64,000 nt of DNA, from assembly GCF_000719775.1 (NCBI RefSeq), contig NZ_JOHR01000012.1, positions 248,001-312,000 of the forward strand. The letters run 5' to 3'. The stretch is from Streptomyces sp. NRRL F-5135. GTDB taxonomy: Bacteria; Actinomycetota; Actinomycetes; Streptomycetales; Streptomycetaceae. The notes beneath the pieces were generated by a model. It ran no database searches, was not told the origin of the DNA, and worked only from the letters and a program-made list of their open reading frames with translations. The position numbers and the translations under genes were made by a program. Shown here piece by piece: positions 52,573 through 61,459 of the stretch. Every line of letters begins with the position of its first letter. Position 1 is the stretch's first letter.

Positions 52573-52598
52573 GGAATTCTGTCCGGATTCCAGTCGTT
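52573..52598 (+). promoter_or_regulatory. SigR-type promoter of hrdD
   Basis: GGAAT (52573-52577), 18 bases, then GTT (52596-52598) match the GGAAT-N18-GTT consensus of Streptomyces SigR, the thiol-oxidation sigma factor. hrdD is a known SigR target in S. coelicolor. It lies 67 bases before the start codon. Confidence 0.8.
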
Positions 52599-52664
52599 GT
52601 TTCCAACGGATGCAGGGCACCCGGGAGGGTGTCGCGACCTACTCAGTTCAGCAAGGGAGCTCGC

Positions 52665-53681
52665 ATGGCAACCCGTGCCGTCGCCCGTCGTACCGCCCCC
52701 GGCGCCTCGGACGCCTCCGGCGGGACGAAAGCGGCAAACAGCGTTCGCGCCGTAGGCGGGGAGATCGCCGACCGCGACCTGGTCGGCATGTACCTCGACG
52801 AGATCGCGCGTACGCCTCTGCTCGACGCCGCCAAGGAGGTCGAGCTGTCCCAGACCATCGAGGCCGGTGTGTACGCGCGGCGGATCCTCGACGGGGAGGT
52901 GGAGAGCGAGGCGGCGGAGGACGCTTCGCGCGAAGAGCTCGAAGCGCTGGCCAGGGCGGCCGAGCGCGCCAAGGACGTCTTCATCCGCTCGAACCTCCGC
53001 CTGGTGGTGGCCGTGGCGCGCCGCTACCCGCGCAGTGGTCTGCCCCTCCTGGACCTGATCCAGGAAGGCAACGCGGGCCTGGTGCGCGCGGTGGAGAAGT
53101 TCGACTACGCCAAGGGATTCAAGTTCTCCACCTATGCCACGTGGTGGATCCGCCAGGCCATCACGCGCTCCATAGCGGACCAGTCCCGGACGATCCGGCT
53201 GCCCGTCCACCTCGTGGAGGAGCTCGGCAGGATCCGGCGTGTGCAGCGCGAGTTCAACCGTGAGCACGGCCGGGACCCGGAGCCCGCCGAGGTGGCCGCC
53301 GAGCTCGGGTCGAACCCGGAGCGGGTGAATGACGTCCTGGACTGGGCCCGCGACCCGGTCAGCCTGAACATGTCGGTGGACGACGACGGCGACACCCAGT
53401 TCGGTGATCTTCTGGAGGACACCTCTGCCGTCTCACCCGAGCAGTCCGTCCTCACCCTGCTGCGCAGCGAGGAGCTGGAAGACCTGATCGGCAAGCTCGA
53501 CCAGCGCACGGCCTCGATCATCCGGATGCGGTACGGCATCGAGGACGGCCGTGAGCGGACGCTCACCGAGGTCGGCAAGGAGCACGGCCTGACGCGGGAG
53601 CGCATCAGGCAGATCGAGAAGCACGCGCTGTTGGAGCTGAAGAAGATGGCCCGCGATACGGGTTTTGACGCGGCGGCGTGA
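52665..53681 (+). CDS. hrdD: Principal-type RNA polymerase sigma factor HrdD
   Basis: A 338-aa protein from the ATG at 52665, with AAGGGAG eight bases upstream. It has the group 2 sigma-70 regions: 1.2 DLVGMYLDEIARTPLLDAAKE, 2.1-2.4 NLRLVVAVARRYPRSGLPLLDLIQEGN ... KFSTYATWWIRQAI (given in part), 3 SIADQSRTIRLPVHLVEELG and 4.2 GLTRERIRQIEKHALLELKK. The short N-terminus without a long region 1.1, the SigR promoter and the neighbouring fruRKA genes support HrdD rather than HrdB. HrdD is not essential and can be replaced in growth. Confidence 0.88.
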   Translation: MATRAVARRTAPGASDASGGTKAANSVRAVGGEIADRDLVGMYLDEIARTPLLDAAKEVELSQTIEAGVYARRILDGEVESEAAEDASREELEALARAAERAKDVFIRSNLRLVVAVARRYPRSGLPLLDLIQEGNAGLVRAVEKFDYAKGFKFSTYATWWIRQAITRSIADQSRTIRLPVHLVEELGRIRRVQREFNREHGRDPEPAEVAAELGSNPERVNDVLDWARDPVSLNMSVDDDGDTQFGDLLEDTSAVSPEQSVLTLLRSEELEDLIGKLDQRTASIIRMRYGIEDGRERTLTEVGKEHGLTRERIRQIEKHALLELKKMARDTGFDAAA

Positions 53682-53737
53682 GGGGGCCGCGAAGCCGGAA
53701 AGGCGGCGTCCCCACGCCGCTGTCCGGCGTGAGCCGG

Positions 53738-53838
53738 TGAGCCCCGGCACTGAGTCCCCGCACTGAGCCCACGCACTGAGCCCCGGCACTCTTGGGGGGA
53801 CTCGACAGATCCGTCGAGTCCCCCCAAGAGCGCCGGGG
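53738..53838. terminator. GAGCCCC/CACTGAG tandem repeat ending in the hrdD terminator
   Basis: Four copies of a 14-15 base CACTGAGCCC unit (53738-53790) lead into a very strong hairpin. Its left arm is 53781-53806 and its right arm 53813-53838, with a 6-base AGATCC loop, one mismatch in 26 pairs, and CTTTT after it. It ends hrdD before fruR. The last repeat supplies part of the stem. Confidence 0.85.
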
Positions 53839-53995
53839 CTTTTCGTGGCCGCCGGCTGTCGCCGGCCACTGGTCGCCGACCGCTTGCTGATGCCCCGGTC
53901 AGGATGTTCCGGTTTCGATTCCGGTTTCGGTTCCGGTGCCCCGGGGGCAATTTCGATGCCCGGTCGTGTCCGCCTTGCTGCCCGGATCTGTTTAC

Positions 53996-54005
53996 TTTCC
54001 GGAAA
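53996..54005. promoter_or_regulatory. TTTCCGGAAA palindrome before fruR
   Basis: A perfect 10-bp palindrome in GTTTACTTTCCGGAAAACTG, 60 bases before the fruR start, in the promoter region of the fru operon. It is a candidate site for the DeoR-type repressor. Confidence 0.45.
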
Positions 54006-54064
54006 ACTGGGCGTAGCGTGTCGCCGAAACCACAGGTTCGGGCACGGAACGGACGCAAAGCCAC

Positions 54065-54826
54065 ATGTACGCACCGGAGCGTCAGCAGGAGATCCTGCGG
54101 CTCGCCCGCGAGAGCGGTCGGGTCGATGTGCTCTCGCTGGCAGAGGAGTTCCAGGTCACCGCCGAGACCGTACGGCGTGACCTCAAGGCCCTGGACCGGG
54201 CCGGGCTCGTACGGCGGGTGCACGGCGGCGCCATTCCGGCCGGGCGGCTCGACTTCGAGCCCGATCTCGCCGAGCGCGAGTCGACGGCCGCCGACGAGAA
54301 GGACCGCATCGCCCGCGCGGCGCTCGCGGAACTGCCCGCGGACGGGAGCGTGATCCTCGACGCCGGCTCGACCGTCGCGCGGCTGGCGGCCGAGCTGCCG
54401 CTGGAGTGCGAGCTGACCGTCGTCACGCACGCGCTGCCCGTCGCCGCCCGCCTCGCGGACCACCCCGGCATCGACCTCCACCTGGTCGGCGGCCGGGTAC
54501 GGCACCGTACGCGCGCGGCCGTCGACGCCTGGGCCCTGCGGGCATACGGGGAGATCCGCGCGGACATCGCCTTCCTGGGCACCAACGGCTTCTCGCCGGA
54601 CGCCGGGCTCACCACGCCGGATCTGGCCGAGGCCGCCGTCAAACAGGCCGTCGCCACGGCAGCCCGGCGGGTCGTCCTGCTCGCCGACTCGGCCAAGCAC
54701 GGGCAGGAGCACTTCGCACGCTTCGGCTCGCTGGCCGACGTGGACCTGCTCATCACCGACAGCGGGCTCAGCCCTTCGGACGTCGCGGCGGTCCAGGCCG
54801 CGGGCACCGAAGTGCTGTGTGTTTAG
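54065..54826 (+). CDS. fruR: DeoR-family repressor of the fructose operon
   Basis: A 253-aa protein. The N-terminal HTH has the DeoR pattern RQQEILRLARESGRVDVLSL and AEEFQVTAETVRRDLKALDR. The sugar-phosphate domain shows VILDAGSTVARLA and DIAFLGTNGFSPDAG. It probably senses fructose 1-phosphate and controls fruK and fruA. Its TAG stop overlaps the fruK ribosome site (TAGGAG), so they are coupled. Confidence 0.85.
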   Translation: MYAPERQQEILRLARESGRVDVLSLAEEFQVTAETVRRDLKALDRAGLVRRVHGGAIPAGRLDFEPDLAERESTAADEKDRIARAALAELPADGSVILDAGSTVARLAAELPLECELTVVTHALPVAARLADHPGIDLHLVGGRVRHRTRAAVDAWALRAYGEIRADIAFLGTNGFSPDAGLTTPDLAEAAVKQAVATAARRVVLLADSAKHGQEHFARFGSLADVDLLITDSGLSPSDVAAVQAAGTEVLCV

Positions 54827-54836
54827 GAGCCTCCCC

Positions 54837-55784
54837 ATGCTGCTTACCGTCACTCCGAACCCCAGTCTGGACCGCACCTACGAGATCCCCGCGATCGAGC
54901 GAGGGGAGGTGCTCCGGGCCACCGCCGAGCGCATGGACCCCGGAGGCAAGGGCGTCAACGTCTCCCGGGCCGTCGCCGCGGCCGGTCACCCTACCGTCGC
55001 CGTACTCCCGCTGGGCGGCGCTCCCGGCGCGCTCGTCGCCGACCTGCTCGCGGGGCAGGGCATCGAGGTCGCGCGGGTACCGGTCGCCGGAGCGACCCGT
55101 TCCAACATCGCCCTCGCCGAGCCCGACGGAACCCTGACGAAGATCAACGCGCCGGGACCCGAGCTGACCGCCGCCGAGTCGGAGTCGCTGCTCTCCACGA
55201 TCCGCTCCCACGCCGGCTCCGCCGCCTGGATCGCCTGCTGTGGCAGCCTGCCGCGCGGTCTCGGCGCGGACTGGTACGCGGAGCTGGTCGCCCGCGCGCA
55301 CCGCGCCGGGACCCGGATCGCCCTCGACACCTCGGGGCCTTCCCTGCTGGCCGCTCTCCGCGAGCGGCCCGATGTCGTCAAGCCGAACGCCGAGGAACTC
55401 GGCCAGGCGGTCGGCCGCCCCCTGGCGACCGTGGGAGACGCCGTCAAGGCGGCGGAGGAGCTGCGCGGCCAGGGCGCCGGAGCCGTCCTCGCCAGCCTGG
55501 GTGCGGACGGGCAACTGCTGGTCTCGGCGGCGGGGACGTACTTCGGCTTCGCCCGGGTCGCCGCCGTACGCAGTAACGTCGGTGCGGGCGACGCGTCGCT
55601 GGCCGGCTTCCTGGCGGCGGGCGGGGACGGGGCCGCCGCCCTGGCCGCCGCCGTCGCCCACGGCGCGGCCGCCGTGCAGCTCCCGGGCAGTGTGATGCCG
55701 TCCCCGGCGGATCTGGAGCCCTCGGCGGTGACGGTGACCACGGACGTGCCGCTGGACCGTCCGCTCACGGAGCCCGTGCCATGA
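54837..55784 (+). CDS. fruK: 1-Phosphofructokinase
   Basis: A 315-aa protein from the ATG at 54837 (AGGAG seven bases before). It has the PfkB motifs: MLLTVTPNPSLDRTYEI at the start, DPGGKGVNVSRAVAAAG (sugar binding) and the C-terminal GAGDASLAGFLAAGG with the catalytic Asp. It makes fructose 1,6-bisphosphate from the fructose 1-phosphate delivered by the PTS permease. Confidence 0.9.
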   Translation: MLLTVTPNPSLDRTYEIPAIERGEVLRATAERMDPGGKGVNVSRAVAAAGHPTVAVLPLGGAPGALVADLLAGQGIEVARVPVAGATRSNIALAEPDGTLTKINAPGPELTAAESESLLSTIRSHAGSAAWIACCGSLPRGLGADWYAELVARAHRAGTRIALDTSGPSLLAALRERPDVVKPNAEELGQAVGRPLATVGDAVKAAEELRGQGAGAVLASLGADGQLLVSAAGTYFGFARVAAVRSNVGAGDASLAGFLAAGGDGAAALAAAVAHGAAAVQLPGSVMPSPADLEPSAVTVTTDVPLDRPLTEPVP

Positions 55785-56004
55785 GCCCGAGCCGCGAGCG
55801 CCGCTCCACAAGCCCCACGACCACCACCGTCCCCACAGCCACAGCCACAGCCACAGCCACAGCCATGGCCCCACTGAGCCCTGTGAGCCACATGAACCCC
55901 ATGGGCTGTACGAGTCCCCCGAGCTTCACAAGACCCCTGAGCGCTACGAGTCCTCTCACCTCCCCGAACCTGACCCGCGCGATATGCGAGCAAAGGAGCC
56001 CGCG
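55785..56004. repeat. fruK-fruA spacer with ACAGCC repeat
   Basis: The 220-base spacer holds five perfect ACAGCC units (55835-55864). A 75-codon frame (55781-56008) begins in the fruK stop (ATGA) and ends in the fruA start (ATGA). The frame is low-complexity (TATATATATAMAP-like). It may be translated only as a coupling peptide. Confidence 0.45.
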
Positions 56005-58158
56005 ATGAGCGAAATGATCACCGCGGACCTGGTCGACCTCGACCTGGCCGCCGAGACGAAGGAAGCCGCGGCCCGCTCGCTGGCGGAACGGATGGTGGCG
56101 CTCGGCCGCGTCACCGACCTGGACGGCTTCCTCGCCGACGTGGCCGCCCGCGAGGCGCAGATGCCGACCGGACTGGACGGCGGCATCGGGATCCCGCACT
56201 GCCGCAGCGCGCATGTCAGCGAACCGACGCTGGCCTTCGGCCGCTCGTCGCGGGGCATCGATTTCGGTGCCCCGGACGGTCCGGCGGACCTGATCTTCCT
56301 GATCGCGGCCCCGGCCGGCGCGGACGACGCCCATCTGACGATCCTGTCTTCCTTGGCCCGCCGGCTGATGAACGAGGACTTCACGACGGCCCTGCGCTCG
56401 GCGTCGGACCCGACGGCGGCAGCCGCGCTGATACGGGGCGAGGAGGCCACGGCCCCGGGTACGGACACCGCCCCGGATGCCGACGCCCCGCAGAGCCCCG
56501 CGCCCGCCCCGGCCGCGGCGGCCCCGGCGCCGGCCGAGGAGCGCTCGGCCGGGGACGCGCCGGTTTCCCGGGCGGAGCCGTCACCCGCGACGGCGGCTGC
56601 CTCCGAGGCCCCCTCGGCCGAGACGGCCTCATCCGCCGCGTCCGACGCCGAGAACGGCCGGAACAGAGTCTTCCGTATCGTTGCCGTCACCTCGTGCCCC
56701 ACCGGCATCGCGCACACCTACATGGCCGCCGAGGCCCTGGAGCAGGCAGGCCAGAACGCCGGCGTCGAGCTGACCGTCGAGCCGCAGGGCTCCGCCGGCT
56801 TCAAGCGGCTCGACCCCGCCGTCATCGCCGCCGCCGACGGCGTGATCTTCGCGCACGACGTACCGGTACGGGAGAAGGAACGCTTCGCCGGCAAGCCCAC
56901 CGTCGACGTCGGCGTCAAGGCGGGCATCAACCGGCCCGCGGAGCTGATCGACGAGGTCCGCGGCAAGGCCGAACGCGGCGAGATCACCACCACCGCCCAC
57001 GCCGCGCCCCTGGACGACGCGGGAGAACCCGGCGAGGGCTACGGCACCAAGCTCCGCAAGTGGCTGATGTCCGGTGTCTCGTACATGGTCCCCTTCGTGG
57101 CGGCCGGTGGGCTGCTCATCGCCCTCGGCTTCGCCATCGGCGGCTACACCGTCGACAAGGCTCCTTCCGTCGCCGAGCACTTCGTCTGGACCGACCACAC
57201 CAGCTGGGCAGCACTGCTGTTCCAGATCGGCGGACTGGCGTTCAGCTTCCTCGTTCCCGTCCTCGCCGGTTACATCGCCTACGGCATGGCCGATCGCCCC
57301 GGTCTCGTACCCGGCTTCGTCGGGGGCTCCATCGCCCTCACGATCAACGCGGGCTTCCTCGGCGGTCTGGCCGCCGGCCTGATCGCCGGTGCCACGGTGA
57401 TGGCCATCCAGCGGGTGAACGTGCCCGCCGCCCTGCGCGGGATCATGCCCGTCGTGGTGATCCCGCTGGTCTCCTCGGCCGTCGTCGGCTTCCTGATGTT
57501 CCTGGTGGTCGGCAAGCCGATCGCGGAACTCCAGAAGGCCCTCACCGACTGGCTGTCCGGCCTCTCCGGGGCCAATGCGATCATCCTCGGTGTCATCCTC
57601 GGGCTGATGATGTGCTTCGACCTCGGCGGCCCGCTGAACAAGGTCGCCTACGCCTTCGCGGTCGGCGGTCTCGCCAATCCCAACGACGGCAGCCTCAAGG
57701 TCATGGCCGCCGTGATGGCCGCCGGCATGGTCCCGCCGCTCGCCATGGCCCTGGCCACGACCGTACGGGGCAAGCTGTTCACGCGCACCGAGCGGGAGAA
57801 CGGCAAGGCCGCCTGGGTGCTCGGCGCCTCGTTCATCACCGAGGGCGCCATCCCCTTCGCCGCCGCCGACCCGTTGCGGGTGATCCCTTCGGCGATGGCG
57901 GGCGGCGCGGTCACCGGCGCGCTGTCAATGCTGTTCGAGTGCACACTCCGGGCGCCGCACGGAGGTGTCTTCGTGATCCCGCTGATCGGCAACCCGTTCC
58001 TCTACCTGATCGCGATCGTGGCCGGCACCTGTGTCAGCGCCGGGCTCGTCATCGTGCTCAAGAGGGCCCGGAAGACGGGCCGCCCGGAGCAGTCCGGGAC
58101 GGCGGACCGCCCCGACGACAGCGCCGGGAACGAGGCCAAGGTGCCGGTGGCCGCCTGA
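56005..58158 (+). CDS. fruA: Fructose-specific PTS permease, IIA-IIB-IIC fusion
   Basis: A 717-aa protein from the ATG at 56005, with AAAGGAG seven bases upstream. The IIA domain (about 1-145) has the phospho-histidine in GIGIPHCRS. An Ala/Pro linker (about 150-215) follows. The IIB domain (about 220-320) has the phospho-cysteine in VTSCPTGIAHTYMAAE. The IIC domain (about 350-690) has eight or more membrane segments, with FDLGGPLNKVAYAFAVGG and TEGAIPFAAADPLRVIPS. It takes up fructose as fructose 1-phosphate, with HPr as phosphate donor. Confidence 0.92.
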   Translation: MSEMITADLVDLDLAAETKEAAARSLAERMVALGRVTDLDGFLADVAAREAQMPTGLDGGIGIPHCRSAHVSEPTLAFGRSSRGIDFGAPDGPADLIFLIAAPAGADDAHLTILSSLARRLMNEDFTTALRSASDPTAAAALIRGEEATAPGTDTAPDADAPQSPAPAPAAAAPAPAEERSAGDAPVSRAEPSPATAAASEAPSAETASSAASDAENGRNRVFRIVAVTSCPTGIAHTYMAAEALEQAGQNAGVELTVEPQGSAGFKRLDPAVIAAADGVIFAHDVPVREKERFAGKPTVDVGVKAGINRPAELIDEVRGKAERGEITTTAHAAPLDDAGEPGEGYGTKLRKWLMSGVSYMVPFVAAGGLLIALGFAIGGYTVDKAPSVAEHFVWTDHTSWAALLFQIGGLAFSFLVPVLAGYIAYGMADRPGLVPGFVGGSIALTINAGFLGGLAAGLIAGATVMAIQRVNVPAALRGIMPVVVIPLVSSAVVGFLMFLVVGKPIAELQKALTDWLSGLSGANAIILGVILGLMMCFDLGGPLNKVAYAFAVGGLANPNDGSLKVMAAVMAAGMVPPLAMALATTVRGKLFTRTERENGKAAWVLGASFITEGAIPFAAADPLRVIPSAMAGGAVTGALSMLFECTLRAPHGGVFVIPLIGNPFLYLIAIVAGTCVSAGLVIVLKRARKTGRPEQSGTADRPDDSAGNEAKVPVAA

Positions 58159-58251
58159 TCCCACGCCTCACCCTCCGGCCCTACGCCCGCCCACCCCTGA
58201 CCGGCCGTACGTGCCACCCGCACACCGCCCCACCGTCGTACCCGGCGGACG

Positions 58252-59085
58252 TCACCGCACCCGCGCGCGGAGCTCCATGGCTTCGCGCGCGGCGCGTTCC
58301 GTCAGATACACCTCGCACATGTGGCGGCCGTCCGGCGTCGCGGTGTGCTCCACTTCCCAGAGGCTGGTCTCACTACCGTCAATCAACAGGAACGCGTGCT
58401 CGTAGAGGGTGAAGCCCGCGTCCTTGCCCTCTATCTCGTACTGACGGCCGAAGACCTGCGTGATGTGGTGCGCGAACGCCGTGCGCAGCAGCGTCGCGGT
58501 GTCCTCGCCCGGCCGGTCGGCGTTCTCCGCCCTGCGCAGTACCCGCCGGGCGTGGTCCGCGGAGTTGTCCGGCGAGTACATCCGGCTCCGTGGAGTCGGC
58601 GGCAGTGCCCGCAGTCCCCTCAGCAGGGCGAGATGGGCGTCGATCTCCGCCGTGCGCTCGGACTCCAGTTCCGACAGCAACTCGGCCGCGACGTCGTCCA
58701 TGGGCGGTTCCTCCCCGGAGGCCGGCGCCTCCGGGTCGGCGAAGGAGAGCCGAGGCGCCTCCGGACTGCCGGGACGGCAGAGCCGGGCGGCGGCGAGCCG
58801 CACCTCGGATTCGTCACCGTACAGCTCATGCAGCCGCGCGCCGTCCCGACCGGTGTTGTGCACCAGCTCCCACAGGGTCAGCGTGCCGCCGTCGTCGAGC
58901 AGATAGGTGTGCCGGTACGTCTCGCGGTGCAGCCCCGCACTGTGGTGCGCGGAACACAGCGAACTGGCGTGCGCCAGCGCACGGTCGAGCCGCTCGACCA
59001 GTGCGTCGGGCAGGTCGAAGGAGTTGAGTGCCCGACCCAGGAGTCGCGAGAGGTGCGTCTCGGTTGTCTCGTAGGGATCGTTCAA
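58252..59085 (-). CDS. Conserved Streptomyces protein, DUF6227-like
   Basis: About 277 aa from the TTG at 59085, which has GGAG seven bases upstream and gives MNDPYETTETHLSRLLGRAL; the GTG at 59109 is an alternative. Two similar halves are seen: LHRETYRHTYLLDDGGTLTLWELVH (about 52-76) and GFTLYEHAFLLIDGSETSLWEVEH (about 221-244). The protein may therefore be an internal duplication of an alpha/beta unit. No catalytic motif is known. I recall proteins of this kind as conserved in Streptomyces next to the fru operon. Confidence 0.7.
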   Translation of the reverse strand: MNDPYETTETHLSRLLGRALNSFDLPDALVERLDRALAHASSLCSAHHSAGLHRETYRHTYLLDDGGTLTLWELVHNTGRDGARLHELYGDESEVRLAAARLCRPGSPEAPRLSFADPEAPASGEEPPMDDVAAELLSELESERTAEIDAHLALLRGLRALPPTPRSRMYSPDNSADHARRVLRRAENADRPGEDTATLLRTAFAHHITQVFGRQYEIEGKDAGFTLYEHAFLLIDGSETSLWEVEHTATPDGRHMCEVYLTERAAREAMELRARVR

Positions 59086-59174
59086 GATGGGTCTCCAGGC
59101 CGTTGCCACATGTCACTTGGTGATTGCATAACGTAGCGCCTAGGGCTGACATCGCGTCCCACGTTTGGGAAAAC

Positions 59175-59212
59175 GAAGGGGGCGTATGGGAAGTTCCTGC
59201 ACGCCCCCCTTC
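59175..59212 (-). terminator. Terminator of the P1 peptidase gene
   Basis: GAAGGGGGCGT (59175-59185) pairs with ACGCCCCCCTTC (59201-59212), with one bulged C. It lies about 20 bases downstream of the peptidase stop on the minus strand. Confidence 0.7.
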
Positions 59213-59231
59213 AACTAAGTGACTACGCCCC

Positions 59232-60257
59232 TCAGTCGACCCTGTACAGCTCACGGTACGAGGGGAATTCCCCGCCAGGCCCCTGAATACTCTCCGCAGC
59301 CTCCACCGCTCGCACGATTGCGCTGGTCACGACCGAGGCACCGGCCCCCAGGACCTCGTTCAACGCGAGAGGATCGCCCTCCGTGAGCGGCCGCCGACCT
59401 GTAGCCAGCGCGAAGACCGTGTCTCCGTCGTTGAGCAGATGCACGGGCTGGACAGCGCGTGCGATACCGTCGTGCGCCGTCCCCGCGAGCTTCTGCGCCT
59501 GTGCGCGGGACAGTTCGGCGTCGGTGGCGACGACGGCGAGGGTGGTGTTGAGCGGTGCCGGTCCGTTCCGCTCCCGCAACTCGGCCAACCGCCGCCGTGC
59601 CGCGTCATGTACGTCGGGCGACGGGTACGGCGGACGCCCACTGACGTACCGTCCGTACAACACACCCGTCAGCGGATCCACTGCGGATCCCGCCGCATTG
59701 GCGACGACCAGGGCGGCCACGGTCGTCCCGGAGTCCAGGACCACACTCGCCGTGCCGACCCCGCCCTTGAGCTGTCCGACGAGTGCGCCCGTACCGGCGC
59801 CCACCCCGCCTTCCTCGACCGGCGCTCCGTACTCCGTCGCGGCGGCGGCCTCCACCGCGGCGCGTCCGGTCGCCGCGTCCGGCCGGATGCTCCAGTCGCC
59901 ACCACGCCCGAGGTCGAATATCCCCGCCGCGGGAACCACCGGCACCACCTGCGCCGGATCGGCCCCGACCCGTATGCCACGGCCCCGCTCCTCCAACCAG
60001 GCCATGACACCCGACGCCGCGTCGAGTCCGTAAGCGCTGCCGCCCGTGAGAACCACGGCCTCGATGCGCTGGACGATGTTGCGGGGATCCAGGGCATCGG
60101 TCTCCCGAGTGGCCGGACCGCCACCTCGCACGTCCACGGCCGCCACCACTCCGCCCTCCGGAGCGAGCACCACGGTGGCCCCGGTGAGCGCGTGGTCGCC
60201 GGCGACCCGCGCGTGCCCCACTCGCAGTCCCATCACATCGGTCAGCGCGTCATTCAT
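59232..60257 (-). CDS. P1-family (DmpA-like) peptidase
   Basis: A 341-aa protein from the ATG at 60257. The self-processing, catalytic site of the DmpA/P1 family appears in the segment GAPLNTTLAVVATDAEL (PLNTT, nucleophile Thr or Ser region, about residue 240). Upstream are VVLTGGSAYGLDAASGVMAW and GAGTGALVGQLKGGVGTAS. Such N-terminal-nucleophile aminopeptidases split into two subunits. The real substrate is unknown. The ribosome site is weak. Confidence 0.78.
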   Translation of the reverse strand: MNDALTDVMGLRVGHARVAGDHALTGATVVLAPEGGVVAAVDVRGGGPATRETDALDPRNIVQRIEAVVLTGGSAYGLDAASGVMAWLEERGRGIRVGADPAQVVPVVPAAGIFDLGRGGDWSIRPDAATGRAAVEAAAATEYGAPVEEGGVGAGTGALVGQLKGGVGTASVVLDSGTTVAALVVANAAGSAVDPLTGVLYGRYVSGRPPYPSPDVHDAARRRLAELRERNGPAPLNTTLAVVATDAELSRAQAQKLAGTAHDGIARAVQPVHLLNDGDTVFALATGRRPLTEGDPLALNEVLGAGASVVTSAIVRAVEAAESIQGPGGEFPSYRELYRVD

Positions 60258-60459
60258 CGGCAGCCGTAACCCCCATCGGTCGCACCCGGACGCTCCCAGC
60301 CAACACCCCCGCCACCGGCCCCGTCCACCGGCCCACGCCTGTCTTTCCCGGCGCGTCGGACCCCGGTCCGCCCCGCTGCCCGACGCGTCCCCCTCGCCCG
60401 GCCGGCGAACGGACGCCCGGTTCCGGACCACCCGTCGAACACCCCCGTACCCTGGAGGT

Positions 60460-60657
60460 ATGAGTACCGTTCCCGACCCCGAGTCGCACAGCGAGGAGCG
60501 CCCTCGTCCACCTGTGGCGCTGATCTTCGACGATCCGCTGGACCAGCGTTCCTCCGACGACACGGACCGAGGCTGGGGCGAGCGGCCCGCCGGCAGCGGT
60601 GACGCCGCCGCCGACCTCGCCCGCTTCCTGGACGAGAAGCCGCCCCACCACATCTGA
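60460..60657 (+). CDS. Small conserved Streptomyces protein
   Basis: A 65-aa acidic protein (MSTVPDPESHSEERPRPPVA ... LARFLDEKPPHHI), with GGAGG directly before the ATG. It is not low-complexity, and I recall very similar small proteins at this place in other Streptomyces genomes. No function is known. Confidence 0.65.
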   Translation: MSTVPDPESHSEERPRPPVALIFDDPLDQRSSDDTDRGWGERPAGSGDAAADLARFLDEKPPHHI

Positions 60658-60778
60658 GCCCCTTCCGGGGCGGGGACGGCGGGCAACGGAGCGCCGCGCC
60701 GCCGGGAGACCGGCACAGCGACCGATCCCTCCAGGCACCCCCGGACCGTCCCCGGCCCGGCCGCGGGCACGTTCCGTG

Positions 60779-61300
60779 CTACCGGGTGCCGGAACCGGGG
60801 GTCTGGTCCGGAACCGTGCCGGGACCGGAGTTCCGGCCGGCTCCCTGACCCTGCTGAGCGAGCAGGGCGTCCCTGATCTCCTTCAACACCTCCAGCTCGC
60901 TGACCTCGATGACCTCCTGGACCTCTTCCTTCGCCGCCTGATGCCTGGCCCGCCGGGCGAGGTACTTGGCCATGGGCAGCACCATCAGGAAGTACACGAC
61001 CGCTGCGGTGATCAAAAAGGTCAGGACCGCGCTCAGTACCGACCCCCACATGATGAGGATGCCCTTGGAGGCATCTCCCGCCGCGTTGACCTCGCACGGT
61101 GACTTCAGACACGAGCTGTACTGGTTCAGGTCCTGTGTGCCGAACGCGCCGACGACCGGGTTGATGAAGCCCTTCACGACCGAGTTCACCACGTTGGTGA
61201 AAGCGGCACCGATCACGACGGCGACCGCCAGGTCGATCACGTTGCCGCGCATCAGGAAGGCCTTGAAGCCCGCCAGCACGCTCTCCTTGTCCTCGCTCAC
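60779..61300 (-). CDS. mscL: Large-conductance mechanosensitive channel MscL
   Basis: A 173-aa protein (GTG at 61300). It has the N-terminal helix and TM1 FKAFLMRGNVIDLAVAVVIG, an extracellular loop with QYSSCLKSPCEVN and TM2 SVLSAVLTFLITAAVVYFLM. The C-terminal helix is VIEVSELEVLKEIRDALLAQ. It forms a pentameric channel that opens under osmotic shock. A Gly/Pro tail of 20 residues follows the helix. Confidence 0.93.
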   Translation of the reverse strand: MSEDKESVLAGFKAFLMRGNVIDLAVAVVIGAAFTNVVNSVVKGFINPVVGAFGTQDLNQYSSCLKSPCEVNAAGDASKGILIMWGSVLSAVLTFLITAAVVYFLMVLPMAKYLARRARHQAAKEEVQEVIEVSELEVLKEIRDALLAQQGQGAGRNSGPGTVPDQTPGSGTR

Positions 61301-61459
61301 GGGTGAGCCTCTCCTCGCATGGGCCGTACGGATGACGAATCGCTCCGCAACCTACGACAGTGCGTGCCCGTGCTGTCCAATCCGCACACGAGGTGAGACG
61401 GCTCCGCAGGACGCGGCTCAGCAGCACGCCGACGCGACGCAGAGGTTCGGCCGCGCGGC

